Assembly: GCF_900078705.1 (NCBI RefSeq)
Contig: NZ_FKIF01000002.1
Coordinates: 868,001 to 932,000 of the forward strand
DNA from: Bordetella ansorpii
GTDB taxonomy: Bacteria > Pseudomonadota > Gammaproteobacteria > Burkholderiales > Burkholderiaceae_B
DNA length: 64,000 nt
Direction of reading: 5' to 3'
The translations under genes were made by a program, and so were the position numbers. A model generated the notes under the pieces. The model did not search any database and was not told where the DNA came from. It saw nothing but the letters and a program-made list of their open reading frames with translations. This document shows, one piece after another, positions 42,601 through 52,314 of this stretch (its first letter is position 1; each line of letters starts with the position of its first letter).

Positions 42601-45600
42601 ATCCGGCGGCGCGGTCACCATCGGCGGCGAAGTCTTCGAGACCAACGGCCTGCTTGCGGCCGGCGAGACGGTGCCCGTCGGCATCACGCTGGCCGAGGAC
42701 GTGCTGATCGCCGCCGGCAAAGCCCTGAGTTTCGACTACACGGTCATCCGTGACAAGGTAGGGCCGGGCGAGGCCGTGGGCGACGCGAACCTGCAGATCA
42801 ACGCCAACAATACCGTGACGACTGCCGCCGAATGGTCCCTGCCCATGCCGCCGTCGGGCATCTTCCAGGTGGCCGCGATGCTGCCGGGCGAGACGAACTG
42901 GCAGACCATCAGGAACCAGGCGGGCCGGCCGCCGGCGGACCCGCTTCCCGCCGGCACGGTCATCCGGACGATGGCGACGAACTCGCCCGGATTCCTGGCT
43001 GCTTTCATCGTGCCCGGCGAGGTTTTCCCGGACGGCCTGCCCATCGCGCAGCAGCGCATCACCTATGCCGCCGGCGAGCCCCTGCCCGTCGACCTGCGGA
43101 TCGCCGCCGGCACCAATCTGCCCGATCGCGTGCGGTTCGACCGCGACGTGCGGGTCAAGCCGACGCTGGCCATCGACCCCGCCATCGTCAGGTCCGGCTT
43201 TTCCCGCTACGAGATCAACGGCAACCAGGGCCTGGTCGTGGCCAAGGGCACGCGCATCGGCGTCGGGATGCCGGTATACCGCGCCGGCGCCGCGATGCGC
43301 GCCATCGCCTCCGGCGGCGACCCCGCCTCGGCGCTGGAGCGCTGGACGCCGCCGCTGTACATGATGGACGACAGGGCCGGTTCTGTGACGCAGCGGCAAG
43401 GCGCGAGCCTGGTGCTGGGCGCGTCGCGTTCGGAAGGCAGCGGCACCGCCGGTCCCGTCACCATCGGCACCGGCGCGGACATCCGCGTCGATCCCGGCCA
43501 ATCCATCGCCATCCGCGGCAGCGCGCAGGGCATCGACGTCGACGGCCGGCTGACGGCGCAGGGCGGGGCGATCGACATCGTGAATGCCACGGGCGGGGGC
43601 AGCGCCGTCCATCGCCGCACGCTGCGCATCGGCGAGCACGCGGTGCTCGACGTCTCTGGCGATGCGGCGGCGTCCACCGACTTGCAGGGACGCCGCTACG
43701 GCATCGTGCGCGACGGCGGCGATATCACACTGGGGTCCAAGGATTATCGTTTCGCCGCCGATCTGTACGAGGTGAGCGGCCTGCCGGTCGTGGTGGAGGA
43801 GGGCGCACGCCTGGACCTGTCCGGAGCGGTGGCCAAGCTAGACGTCTACGCCGGCGAACCGGCCATCGAAGTGGCCGGCGACGGCGGCACGCTGGCGCTG
43901 GTCTCTTCCAACCGCATCGTGCTGGACGGCGCGGTCGATGCCCGGGGCGGCGGCAGCCACGCGTTCGGCGGCACGCTGGACATCCTGCTGGAAAGCACTT
44001 TCCTGGCGGGCGACACCCCGGTCGAGGATCAGGCGCTGCGGGTCGTGACGATCGGCGCGCAGGATCGTGCGGGCGCCGGGCCGGCCGGGGAACTGGGCCA
44101 GATGTACCTGAGCGTCGGCCAAATCGAGCGCGCCGGTTTCGACGGCCTTTCGGCCTATGCCCGCGACGCCATCCGCTTCGACGGCGACGTGGACCTGTCG
44201 CTGGGGCGCGAAATCGTCCTCAGGCAGGGCGTGCTATCGCTGTCGCAGGACACACCCGATTCGCGCGTGCGGCTGGCCGCGCCCTACCTGCGCTTCGAGG
44301 GGCGCACGGCAACGCCTGCGCCCTCCGGCAACAACCAGCTTTTCCAGGGAGTCGAGATCGGCTCCGGTACCACGGGTTCCGCCCTGACCGGCGCCGGCAG
44401 CCGCTTCGTCGCCGAAGCCGGCCTGATCGACATTGCCGGCGGCCCGATGCTGTTCGGCGCAGGTACGCGGCGCACGACCTACCGCATGCAAAGCCAGCCG
44501 ACGCAGTACGAAGATGTCGATCTGCCCGGTTTCGCCTCGATCGAGCTGGCCAGTCGCGGCGACATCCGTTTCGACGACGGCGGCATCGTCGCCGAGCGCG
44601 AACTGATCCTTACCGCCGACCGGCTGTATCCCACGACCCACAAGGCCGGACTGATCCGGGTAGGCGTCGGGCCGGAGGGCATGAATGGCGAGCCGAACGA
44701 GGGTGCGGTATTGCGTTTGCGCAGGCCCAGCCCGGAGGCTGTCGAGGTCCCGCATTCCGTGTTCGGCCGCCTGATCGTCAACGCGCCGGCCATCGAGCAG
44801 GGCGGCGCCGTGCTGGCGCCGCTGGGCCGCATCGAGTTTTCTGATGGTGGAGACACGCGCGGCACCCCGTTCAGCTCCGGCACGCCCAATTACCTGCGCA
44901 ACCCCGACCGCGCCGAGCTGGCGCTGCTGCCGGGCAGCGTCACCTCGGTCAGCGCAGCCGGCCTGGCGCTGCCCTACGGCTACACCATCGACGGCATCGA
45001 TTACCTCTACGACGGCGAAAAGGCCCGCTACGACTACGTGGGCGGCCTGGATACCTACCAGAGCGACCGGACCTCGGGCGGGATCGTCTTCAAGGCCACC
45101 CGATTCACCGCCGAGAACGGGGCGCTCATCGACGTCTCGGGCGGCGGCGAACTGCGCGGCGTGGGCTTCAGGCCGGGCCGGGGCGGGTCGGTCGATATCC
45201 TGAACACGGCGCTGGGCGACGGCAACCCGTACAACGGCTCGTCCGCCGGACACGAGGTCTACGCCATCGTGCCCGGCTACGCGGGCGGCCATGCGCCTGT
45301 CGATCCCGCGCTGGACAGTCCGGCCATCGGTCGCCAGATCACGATCGGCGAGGGCGTGCCCGGCCTGGCGGCGGGCACCTATACCCTGCTGCCGGCGCAG
45401 TATGCGCTGATGCCTGGCGGCTACCGGGTGGAACTGGGCGCCTCAATGCCGCGCGGCGCCGGTCCCCGCATTGCCTGGGAGGATGTCAACGGCATCATGC
45501 GCACCACGGCGCGGGTAGGCACGGCCGGCACCGGCGTGGCCGCGGCCGTGCCGCGTGCCATCACCCTCATGCCGGCCGACGCGGTGCGCCGCCACGCCGA

Positions 45601-48600
45601 CTACAACGAGACCACCTTCACCGAGTGGACGGCCTCGCAAATGGCGCGCTACGGTACGCCGCGTGTGGCCATGCCTTTCCTGCCGGCCGACGTGCGTCCC
45701 ATCGGCTTCGATTTCAGCGCCGTCCCGGACCTGAGCCGCGAAGTCTTCGTCTTCGATGGCGCACTGCGCAACCAGGCCGCCGAAGGCGGCTACGGCGGCA
45801 CCATCGCCTTCAGCGGCACTGGGTACGAGATCGTGGGCGCCGGCGGCGGGGCCTCCGGCACCCGGGTGATGCTGCGCGATGCCGAACTCAACGCCCTGGG
45901 CGCGACGATGCTGGGCATCGGCGTGCAGCCGATGAATAGCGCGGGCGGCCTCTCGCCCAGCGGTTCCGTCGTGATGCGGGTAGGCAGCAGGCTGGCCGCG
46001 GGCACCGTCATCCTGGGCGGTTCGGGCACGGGCGCGGTGACGCTGGAAGAGGGTGCCGCCATCGATACGCGCGGCCGCGGCACGGTCGGCTGGAGCGCGG
46101 CCCGGGGCGTCACCCTCATGCCGGCGGCCAACCAGGCGATGCTGGTCGTCAGCAACGATATCCTGGCCTTCGGCCCCTCCGAGGGCACAGGCGAGGTCAA
46201 GGTGGCCGACGGCGCCTCGCTGCAGGGCGACGGCACGGTAGCCATCCTGGCCCCGGGCGGCATGGAACTGGGTGAGATCGGCCTGTCGGCCCGCGATCTG
46301 TTCCTGTCGGTCGAGGACGTCAACATCGGCAACGAGGCGGCGCTGGCCGCCGCCGACAGGGCCGGCGTGCTGTCCGCCGGCTGGCGCCTGACCCAGCCCG
46401 TGCTGGACCGGCTGCTGCGCCCGGCTGCCGGCCACGGCCTGCAGAACCTGCTGCTGCAGGCGACGAATTCGGTCAACTTCATCGGCGACGTCTCGCTCGA
46501 TACCTTCAATCCCGCCACCGGCGAGTCCTCGGCCACGCTGAGCTTCATCACGCCGGCCATCTACGGCCTGGGCGATGCGGGCGATACGGCGCTGCTGCGC
46601 ACCGGCCGCTTCGTCTGGTCGGGGCTGAGCTACAAGGGCGGAACGGCCTCCCGGCCGGTCTACACCCCGGCCGAACCGGGCCCGGTTATCGCCGGCGGCG
46701 CGGGCACCGGCTCCGGCGGGTTCCGGGTGCAGGCCGATGAGATCCTGTTCGGCTTTGCGACCGAGCTGGACCAGGGCGCCAACCTGAACATGGATCGACT
46801 GCTGCTGGGCTTTGCGGATGCCGAGTTCGCCGCCGGCCAGGTCGCGGCCGAGCGCAAGGGCTCGCTGGCGGTCCATCAGCGCCGCGACGAGGCGACGGGG
46901 GAGTATTCGGGCGGCAATCTGGTCTTTACCACCCCCGTGCTGACCGGGCTGTCGCGCTCCGAGATGGAATACATCGCCGGCGGCACGCTGCGGGTGCAGC
47001 GTGCCGCCGGCTCGGCAGCGGCCGACGTATCGGCGCTGGATCTCGGCGGGCAGCTTCGCCTGAAGGCCGACCGCATCGTCCTGGCCGGCACGGTGGCCGC
47101 GCCCAGCGGGCTCGTCGAGGTGCATGCCGGCAAGGACCTGACCCTTGCCGAGGGCGCGCTGCTGGACCTGTCGGGCCAGCCCGTGCGCTTCTTCGAGCAG
47201 ACGCGCCACAGCTTCGGCGGCAGCGTGGTGCTGGAAAGCGCCACGGGCGACATCGTGCAGGAGGCCGGCAGCGTGATCGACGTGTCGGCCGGCCATTCGG
47301 ACGGCGGCTCGCTGCAGGCCGTGGCGGTGGCCGGCGACGTCCGGCTGGCCGGCACACTGCAAGGCGCCGGCGGCGAAGGCGGCAGAGGCGGCTCGGTCGA
47401 CGTGCGCGCCGGCCGGATCGCGGATTTCGCCGGCCTGAACAGGCGCCTGAGCGCAGGGGGCTTCGATTACCTGCGCCGGTTCGAGACCCATGCGGGCGAC
47501 GTGATCGTGGGCAGCGAGGTCCGGGCGCAGCACATCGCCGTCACGGCCAACGGCGGCGATCTCATCGTCGAAGGGCAGGTGCGCGGCGGCGGCCGCCACG
47601 CCGGCAGCATCCGCCTGGCCGCGCGCGATGACCTGGTCCTGCGCGCCGGCGCGGCGCTCGACGCCAGCGGCGACGAACTGCGCCGCGACAGCGACGGCGG
47701 GATCATCGAAGGCGCGAACCGGGCCATCATCGACCTGAGCAGCCGCGACGGCCGGGTGGTGCTGGGCAGCGGCGCGGCGCTGGAGGTCGGTGCGGGCGGC
47801 CGGGCGCTGGGCACGGTGGACATCCACGCCCGGCGCATCGGTGGCGCGCGCGGCAACGACGTGGCGGTGGACGCCGCGGGACCGCTGACGGTCAGCGGCG
47901 CCAGGCGGGTGGCAGTCAACGGCACCTGGCGCTACGACGACGCGCGCGGCGATCCCGCAGACCCGGGCACGCAGATCGTCGACCAGGCCTATCTCGATAC
48001 CTTGCACGGCGACAGCACCGCGTTCATCGACACGGCGCTGGGCAACGCCGCGCTGGCAAGCCGCATCGCCGGCCTGCGCGATGCCGCGGGCGCGGCCTTC
48101 CAGTTGCGCCCCGGCGTGGAGATCGTCAGCGCCGATGCCGGCGGCAACCTGCGCGTGGAGGGCGACCTGGACCTGGCCGACTACCGCTACGGGCCGGATG
48201 CCAATCCGGCGCAGCGCGGAAGCGGCGTGGCCGGCGTATTCTCGCTGCGCGCCGGCGGCGACTTGACGGTCAAGGGCAGCATCACCGACGGCTTCGGCAG
48301 ACCGCCGGTCACGCCTGACGACTCCTACGAACTGACGGTGACCGGAAACCTGAGCGGCCCCTATACGCTGCCCCACGACATGGTCCTGGAGGCGGGATGG
48401 AACCTGGGGTCGGCCTATTTCTACAGCGATTACACGCTGCCGTTCGACCTGAACCCGATCGGCCAGATTCTCGTGAGTTCGGGCTCGAACAACCCCACCA
48501 TCACGCTGCCGATGGATATGACGCTCAACCGGGTGGCCAACATCCGCAACATGGTGCTGGACGGCGGCGCCAGCCTGGCCGCGGGCGTGACGGTGACCGA

Positions 48601-51600
48601 TACGGCCACGGGCGTCAGCTATACCGGCGAGATACCGGCGGGCACCAACATCGGCCAGGCGAGCCTGCCGATCGGGACGGTCATGAAGGCCGGCAACCCG
48701 ATCACCGGCACCTTCTATTTTCAGGCCACGACCATCCCGGCCGGCACACCGATGGTCGGCATGCGGGTCAACGCGGCGGCGGAATTCAGCCAGCGCCTGA
48801 CGCTGCCCGGGGGCACGACGCTGCCCCAGGCTTTTCGCGTGAGCACGCTGGCCTCGGCGGCACCTGTCGAGCAGAAGATATGGGCCGTGGCGCCGATGCT
48901 GGCCGCCGGCTCGCAGAGCTGGAGCCTGCGCCTGGTGGCCGGCGCCGATCTCGCCTCGGCCGATGCGCGGGCGGCGCGCCGGGACGAAATGGGGGACCTG
49001 GTGCTCAGCAACCTGCATTTCGTGATGACCGATGATGCGAACGCCCAAGAGGGCGTGAGCGTGCTGCGCACCGGCACGGGGGATCTCGACCTGATCGCCG
49101 GGCGCGACTATCGGCAGGAATCGCGCTTCGGCGTCTATACCGCGGGTACGTACGTCGACAATGCCGATACCCGCGCCGGCGGCGCCCTGAACCTGCCCCG
49201 GGCCACGCTGGCCGACGGTTCCGTGCTGGGCGGCGCCTACTCCGACTACGAGGCGGCCATCGCGGGCTACCGGCCCTGGTTCGCCACCGGCGGCGGCAAC
49301 CTGGCCATCGAAGCCGGGCGCGACGTGCTGGGCCACATGAATGCCCAGCAGGTAGGCAGACAGAACTACGGCAACCTGGAGGTCGGCGACTGGCTGTGGA
49401 ACCAGGGCGCGCCGCAGCTGGGCCAGCAAAGCGCCTGGTGGATCAATTTCGGCTCCTATGCCCTGCGCAGGACCACCGACGGCTCGCTGCAGACACGGGA
49501 CGGTTCGCGCTACCTGGCGGCCTTCGATGGCGTCGGCACGCTGGGCGGCGGCAACGTCACCCTGCGCGCGGGCCGCGACATGGGTGCTTACGAAAGTGTG
49601 ACCGCCCTGGGCGAGCGCGGTGCCCTGATGGTGGCGGTCGGCTCGTCGGGCTGGGTGGATGCCGATGGCACGATCCATCGGACCGGCGGCGGCGACCTGG
49701 CGGTCGACGTCGGACGCCAGATCAATCCCGTGGCCACCGATCCTGAGAAGATCCTGACGGGCCTGGTCAACCTGCGCGGCGACATCGACGTCGGCGCCGG
49801 TTCGGTCGGCACCGTCTGGCAGACCTATACCCCGACCTCGACGGACAGTACAAGCGATCCCCGGCCCGATACGTACTCGCGGCACGTCAACGTGAACCGC
49901 TACGGCCCGGCCAGCGTCCTGCCCGGCGACGGCGCCGTCGACCTGCGCAGCCGCGGCGACCTGGTGGTGGACCTGCGCGACCCGGGGCTGCAGGGCAGCG
50001 CGGGTGTGGTCGGCGCGCAAATCGGCGGCGAGAGCGGCGCCGTGCTGAGCTGGTTCACGCAGTTCACCGGACAGACGGCGGTGCAGGCCATGTCGGCCGG
50101 CGGCGACCTGCTCATCGGCGGCGAGGCGCCCGCCCGGCTCAGCGCCATTGCGGCCAATGGCAATCTTTACGGCCAGGCCCGGTACGGCAACGTCTACACC
50201 ACACTGGAGGTGCGCCCAACCGACGAGGACGATGAACTGGCGTTCCTGGCCAGCGACTCGATCTATTACTTGAAGGTCAGCACGTCCGGCGCGCCCACGC
50301 GGATACTGGCCACGCCGGCCAACCCGGCCTGGCAGGCATTGCCGGACACGCAGATCTATAACGCAGACACTGTGCTGGGGTCCAATCTTGCCGGATACAG
50401 CGGTTATGGCGATGTGTATGCCCGCGGCCAGAACAGCCTGGAGCACGGTTCCGTCAAGATATCGCCGGCGCTGATGTACGCCCGCGACGGCGACATTGTC
50501 TACGCCGATTACGGGCAGTCGGTCCGCGACAACGATGGCGCGGTTGCCTACGTTTCCGGCCGACCGGCCTTCGTGCGCGCGGGCCGCGACATCGTGAGCT
50601 TCGGCGAGCCCGGCATCTATAGCGCCTATAGTGACGAGTTCCGGCACACATCCTCGCTGTTCGGCCACCACGCCGCCGACGACGTGTCGCTGATCCAGGC
50701 CGGACGCGACCTGATCTACATCAGCGCCATGGTGGCCGGTCCGGGCACGCTGGAACTGATTGCCGGGCGCAACCTCAGCCAGGACGACAGCGGCACGCTG
50801 CGCTCGATCGGCCTGGTCGGTTCGGCGGCCGGCGCGGATCCGACGGGCGGTGCCGATATCGCGATCACCGTTGGCGCCGGCGCCGAGGGCCCGGATTTCG
50901 CCGCCGTCAGGCAGGCCTACCTGGGTTCGGCCAGCCTGGCCGACCCGGACGCCGCGCTGGCCGATCAGCCGGGCAAGGTGGCCAAGGTCTACGACGACGA
51001 GTTGGCCGACTGGCTGAGCCAGCGCTACGGCTTCGATGGCGACAGCCAGGATGCGCTGGCCTACTTCGACGGGCTCGCGCCCGAACAGCAGCGCATCTTC
51101 CTGCGCAACGTGTACTACGCCGAACTGCTGGCCGGCGGACGGGAGTACAACGATGCGGACGGCCCGCGCCCCGGTTCCTACCTGCGCGGGCGGCGCATGA
51201 TCGAAACCCTGTGGCCGGGTGTGGACAGCGAGGCCGGCACCTCGCCCTACCAGGGCGACCTGGTGATGTTCTCCACCGGCAACCGCTCGGGCCTGATCCG
51301 CACCGAAGGCGGCGGCGACATCCAGATCCTGGCGCCGGGCGGCGACGTGATCGTAGGCGTGGACGCCGTGCGGCCGGAGAACGCCCACAACGGTATCCTG
51401 ACCCAGGGCGAGGGCAACGTGCAGATCTACAGCCAGGGCGACATCGCGCTGGGCCTGTCGCGCATCTTCACGACCTTCGGCGGCGACATCCTCGGCTGGT
51501 CGGCCGCCGGCGACATCAACGCCGGCCGCGGCGCCAAGACCTCGGTCGTCTACACGCCGCCGCGCCGGCTGTACGACGACGTGGGCAACCTGACGCTGTC

Positions 51601-52150
51601 GCCCGCGGTGCCGTCCTCGGGCGCGGGGATCGCCACGCTGGCCTCGGTGGCCGAAGTCCCGCCCGGCAACGTCGACCTGATCGCGCCGCTGGGCGTGATC
51701 GATGCAGGCGAGGCCGGCATCCGGGTCTCGGGCAACGTCAACCTGGCCGCGCTGCAGGTGGTCAACGCCGACAACATCCAGGTGCAGGGGGAATCCGTGG
51801 GCATGCCGGTGGCCGTGGCGGTCAACGTGGGGGCGCTGACCAGCGCCAGCGCGGCGGCCAGCTCTGCGGCCACGGCCGCGCAGGATACGGTCTCGCGGGC
51901 GCGGGCGGCGGCGCAAGAGGCGCTGCCGTCCATCATCAGCGTGCAAATCCTGGGCTTTGGCACCGATGCGCCGGCCGGTGGCGGCACACAGGCGCCGCCC
52001 GCGCCGCGTTCCGGTCCGACCTCGAGCCTGCAGCGTCCCTATGATTCGGCGAACCTGGCGCAGATCGTGGGCTTGGGCGACAACATCGATCCCAAGCACT
52101 GGGCTCGCCTGACCCAGGACGAACGCCGGCGCCTGCAACAGGACCGTTAG
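39620..52150 (+). CDS. Giant TpsA exoprotein, filamentous haemagglutinin-like (PdtA-like)
   Basis: This 4176-residue protein has a long N-terminal extension and signal peptide ending AYAQ (cleavage near residue 52). A TPS secretion domain spans about 125-330 (TIAQNKPRAVLDWESFHVGR, TIMIANQNGVVFTGTSQVNV). Thousands of residues of Gly/Ala/Val-rich beta-helix repeats follow, and the C-terminus resembles DUF3739. Such proteins are exported by a TpsB barrel and act as surface adhesins. Size and layout match P. aeruginosa PdtA. No tpsB gene is in the window. Transcription by the linked ECF sigma factor is supported by the promoter match. The frame is uninterrupted over 12.5 kb, so it is under selection. 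Confidence 0.88.
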   Translation: MKVHAGAAQHPHPPGARKTSTAASRRFRLAPIARAMALAMLAGGMAGQEAYAQRPLSGAWFAAKGASQQARAAGRPMPGAAGLPPAARQQAQVRKQLSRSIANLNRTAAAIAAQQATQEAARNNPQNAAWVRDGLGKDGLNRFEGGRWDAAAPETGVKDGRQQVTIAQNKPRAVLDWESFHVGRNTDLNFVQKSSDAVLNRVRGADTRPSQIQGAIKADGTIMIANQNGVVFTGTSQVNVRNLVAAAAKISDDQFRDNGLYGPNANTASFSDALGAVRVEAGARIRTHVPESVTQSGGYVLLLGHEASNAGDIATHKGQTALAAGDDFIIRRGVSTTGNRTATTQGSEIAPQLAVDSTAGSVSNTGLILAREGDVTLAGRDVRQAGVAAATTTVNRRGTVHLLNSVGDAAGRVVLGEGATTAVLIDEDGQQALDSQRSALVEESARQDNDRLRDDPGTFDNYSRLADRRDQSRIEIVSGGDVVFERDSLTLATGGQIVADGRGRAHAASGSQLDVSGAVGVRVAMESNNIEVNIQGNEQRDAPVNRDDGTLNNSDVWIDRRSLIHVPAGTGGYETDRWYTGGGLLEVGGYLDNQGHSVSEWAAQGGTVLLGGAQVLTQPGSMVNLSGGTLDVQAGYIRHTWLRGADGRLYNVSSAPAGVLYEGLYRGYERASERWDHTETWHNPLIGPSRRWEPGYTVGRDAGRFIVSAPTAVLDGDIEARIFNGARQTRPRAALDDGYLQAQTAVARAGRLTLGRYGVQANEPGLYDVDVRVGGFGGAAAGVGAGDALPEDLLGTAWLDAARLSQAGLGGLTLQTRGTILIGGELVLADGGALQMTAADVDIGADVTARGGSIAATNVAESIDGLGMGGVLLDEDGQSRVVLREGATLDARGVWVNAWKDADTDRSRLAYVDGGDVTLANTHFVTLEPGSLIDVSSGAGLLAESGLAGGRGGDVVLRTNVRGGTGESVNQAALTLDGDIRGYGVAGGAALAIESGGAVTIGGEVFETNGLLAAGETVPVGITLAEDVLIAAGKALSFDYTVIRDKVGPGEAVGDANLQINANNTVTTAAEWSLPMPPSGIFQVAAMLPGETNWQTIRNQAGRPPADPLPAGTVIRTMATNSPGFLAAFIVPGEVFPDGLPIAQQRITYAAGEPLPVDLRIAAGTNLPDRVRFDRDVRVKPTLAIDPAIVRSGFSRYEINGNQGLVVAKGTRIGVGMPVYRAGAAMRAIASGGDPASALERWTPPLYMMDDRAGSVTQRQGASLVLGASRSEGSGTAGPVTIGTGADIRVDPGQSIAIRGSAQGIDVDGRLTAQGGAIDIVNATGGGSAVHRRTLRIGEHAVLDVSGDAAASTDLQGRRYGIVRDGGDITLGSKDYRFAADLYEVSGLPVVVEEGARLDLSGAVAKLDVYAGEPAIEVAGDGGTLALVSSNRIVLDGAVDARGGGSHAFGGTLDILLESTFLAGDTPVEDQALRVVTIGAQDRAGAGPAGELGQMYLSVGQIERAGFDGLSAYARDAIRFDGDVDLSLGREIVLRQGVLSLSQDTPDSRVRLAAPYLRFEGRTATPAPSGNNQLFQGVEIGSGTTGSALTGAGSRFVAEAGLIDIAGGPMLFGAGTRRTTYRMQSQPTQYEDVDLPGFASIELASRGDIRFDDGGIVAERELILTADRLYPTTHKAGLIRVGVGPEGMNGEPNEGAVLRLRRPSPEAVEVPHSVFGRLIVNAPAIEQGGAVLAPLGRIEFSDGGDTRGTPFSSGTPNYLRNPDRAELALLPGSVTSVSAAGLALPYGYTIDGIDYLYDGEKARYDYVGGLDTYQSDRTSGGIVFKATRFTAENGALIDVSGGGELRGVGFRPGRGGSVDILNTALGDGNPYNGSSAGHEVYAIVPGYAGGHAPVDPALDSPAIGRQITIGEGVPGLAAGTYTLLPAQYALMPGGYRVELGASMPRGAGPRIAWEDVNGIMRTTARVGTAGTGVAAAVPRAITLMPADAVRRHADYNETTFTEWTASQMARYGTPRVAMPFLPADVRPIGFDFSAVPDLSREVFVFDGALRNQAAEGGYGGTIAFSGTGYEIVGAGGGASGTRVMLRDAELNALGATMLGIGVQPMNSAGGLSPSGSVVMRVGSRLAAGTVILGGSGTGAVTLEEGAAIDTRGRGTVGWSAARGVTLMPAANQAMLVVSNDILAFGPSEGTGEVKVADGASLQGDGTVAILAPGGMELGEIGLSARDLFLSVEDVNIGNEAALAAADRAGVLSAGWRLTQPVLDRLLRPAAGHGLQNLLLQATNSVNFIGDVSLDTFNPATGESSATLSFITPAIYGLGDAGDTALLRTGRFVWSGLSYKGGTASRPVYTPAEPGPVIAGGAGTGSGGFRVQADEILFGFATELDQGANLNMDRLLLGFADAEFAAGQVAAERKGSLAVHQRRDEATGEYSGGNLVFTTPVLTGLSRSEMEYIAGGTLRVQRAAGSAAADVSALDLGGQLRLKADRIVLAGTVAAPSGLVEVHAGKDLTLAEGALLDLSGQPVRFFEQTRHSFGGSVVLESATGDIVQEAGSVIDVSAGHSDGGSLQAVAVAGDVRLAGTLQGAGGEGGRGGSVDVRAGRIADFAGLNRRLSAGGFDYLRRFETHAGDVIVGSEVRAQHIAVTANGGDLIVEGQVRGGGRHAGSIRLAARDDLVLRAGAALDASGDELRRDSDGGIIEGANRAIIDLSSRDGRVVLGSGAALEVGAGGRALGTVDIHARRIGGARGNDVAVDAAGPLTVSGARRVAVNGTWRYDDARGDPADPGTQIVDQAYLDTLHGDSTAFIDTALGNAALASRIAGLRDAAGAAFQLRPGVEIVSADAGGNLRVEGDLDLADYRYGPDANPAQRGSGVAGVFSLRAGGDLTVKGSITDGFGRPPVTPDDSYELTVTGNLSGPYTLPHDMVLEAGWNLGSAYFYSDYTLPFDLNPIGQILVSSGSNNPTITLPMDMTLNRVANIRNMVLDGGASLAAGVTVTDTATGVSYTGEIPAGTNIGQASLPIGTVMKAGNPITGTFYFQATTIPAGTPMVGMRVNAAAEFSQRLTLPGGTTLPQAFRVSTLASAAPVEQKIWAVAPMLAAGSQSWSLRLVAGADLASADARAARRDEMGDLVLSNLHFVMTDDANAQEGVSVLRTGTGDLDLIAGRDYRQESRFGVYTAGTYVDNADTRAGGALNLPRATLADGSVLGGAYSDYEAAIAGYRPWFATGGGNLAIEAGRDVLGHMNAQQVGRQNYGNLEVGDWLWNQGAPQLGQQSAWWINFGSYALRRTTDGSLQTRDGSRYLAAFDGVGTLGGGNVTLRAGRDMGAYESVTALGERGALMVAVGSSGWVDADGTIHRTGGGDLAVDVGRQINPVATDPEKILTGLVNLRGDIDVGAGSVGTVWQTYTPTSTDSTSDPRPDTYSRHVNVNRYGPASVLPGDGAVDLRSRGDLVVDLRDPGLQGSAGVVGAQIGGESGAVLSWFTQFTGQTAVQAMSAGGDLLIGGEAPARLSAIAANGNLYGQARYGNVYTTLEVRPTDEDDELAFLASDSIYYLKVSTSGAPTRILATPANPAWQALPDTQIYNADTVLGSNLAGYSGYGDVYARGQNSLEHGSVKISPALMYARDGDIVYADYGQSVRDNDGAVAYVSGRPAFVRAGRDIVSFGEPGIYSAYSDEFRHTSSLFGHHAADDVSLIQAGRDLIYISAMVAGPGTLELIAGRNLSQDDSGTLRSIGLVGSAAGADPTGGADIAITVGAGAEGPDFAAVRQAYLGSASLADPDAALADQPGKVAKVYDDELADWLSQRYGFDGDSQDALAYFDGLAPEQQRIFLRNVYYAELLAGGREYNDADGPRPGSYLRGRRMIETLWPGVDSEAGTSPYQGDLVMFSTGNRSGLIRTEGGGDIQILAPGGDVIVGVDAVRPENAHNGILTQGEGNVQIYSQGDIALGLSRIFTTFGGDILGWSAAGDINAGRGAKTSVVYTPPRRLYDDVGNLTLSPAVPSSGAGIATLASVAEVPPGNVDLIAPLGVIDAGEAGIRVSGNVNLAALQVVNADNIQVQGESVGMPVAVAVNVGALTSASAAASSAATAAQDTVSRARAAAQEALPSIISVQILGFGTDAPAGGGTQAPPAPRSGPTSSLQRPYDSANLAQIVGLGDNIDPKHWARLTQDERRRLQQDR

Positions 52151-52175
52151 GCCCTTTTTCTAGCGCCATCCCTGT

Positions 52176-52207
52176 CCCCGCTCCGGTGGGGGCGGGGCTC
52201 ATTTTAC
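52176..52207 (+). terminator. Possible terminator after the adhesin gene
   Basis: CCCCGCTCC pairs with GGGGCGGGG (one T-G wobble), followed by CTCATTTT. It starts 26 bp after the stop. The T-tract is weak. Confidence 0.5.
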
Positions 52208-52314
52208 CCGCGGCTGGCTGTTATGCCATGCAGGAAAAGTGGGGCGTTCGCAAGTCTGCGCCCGCCGTATGGTGCCGCACGCGGCAATGCGTGGATGGCT
52301 TGGGAGGTCTGAAC

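Noticed and set aside
45443-52138. 2231-codon open frame antisense to the giant adhesin gene
   Set aside because: Shadow frame caused by high GC and codon bias of the sense gene. Composition (Arg, His, Gln, Val runs) is not protein-like, while the sense frame has signal peptide, TPS domain and repeats.
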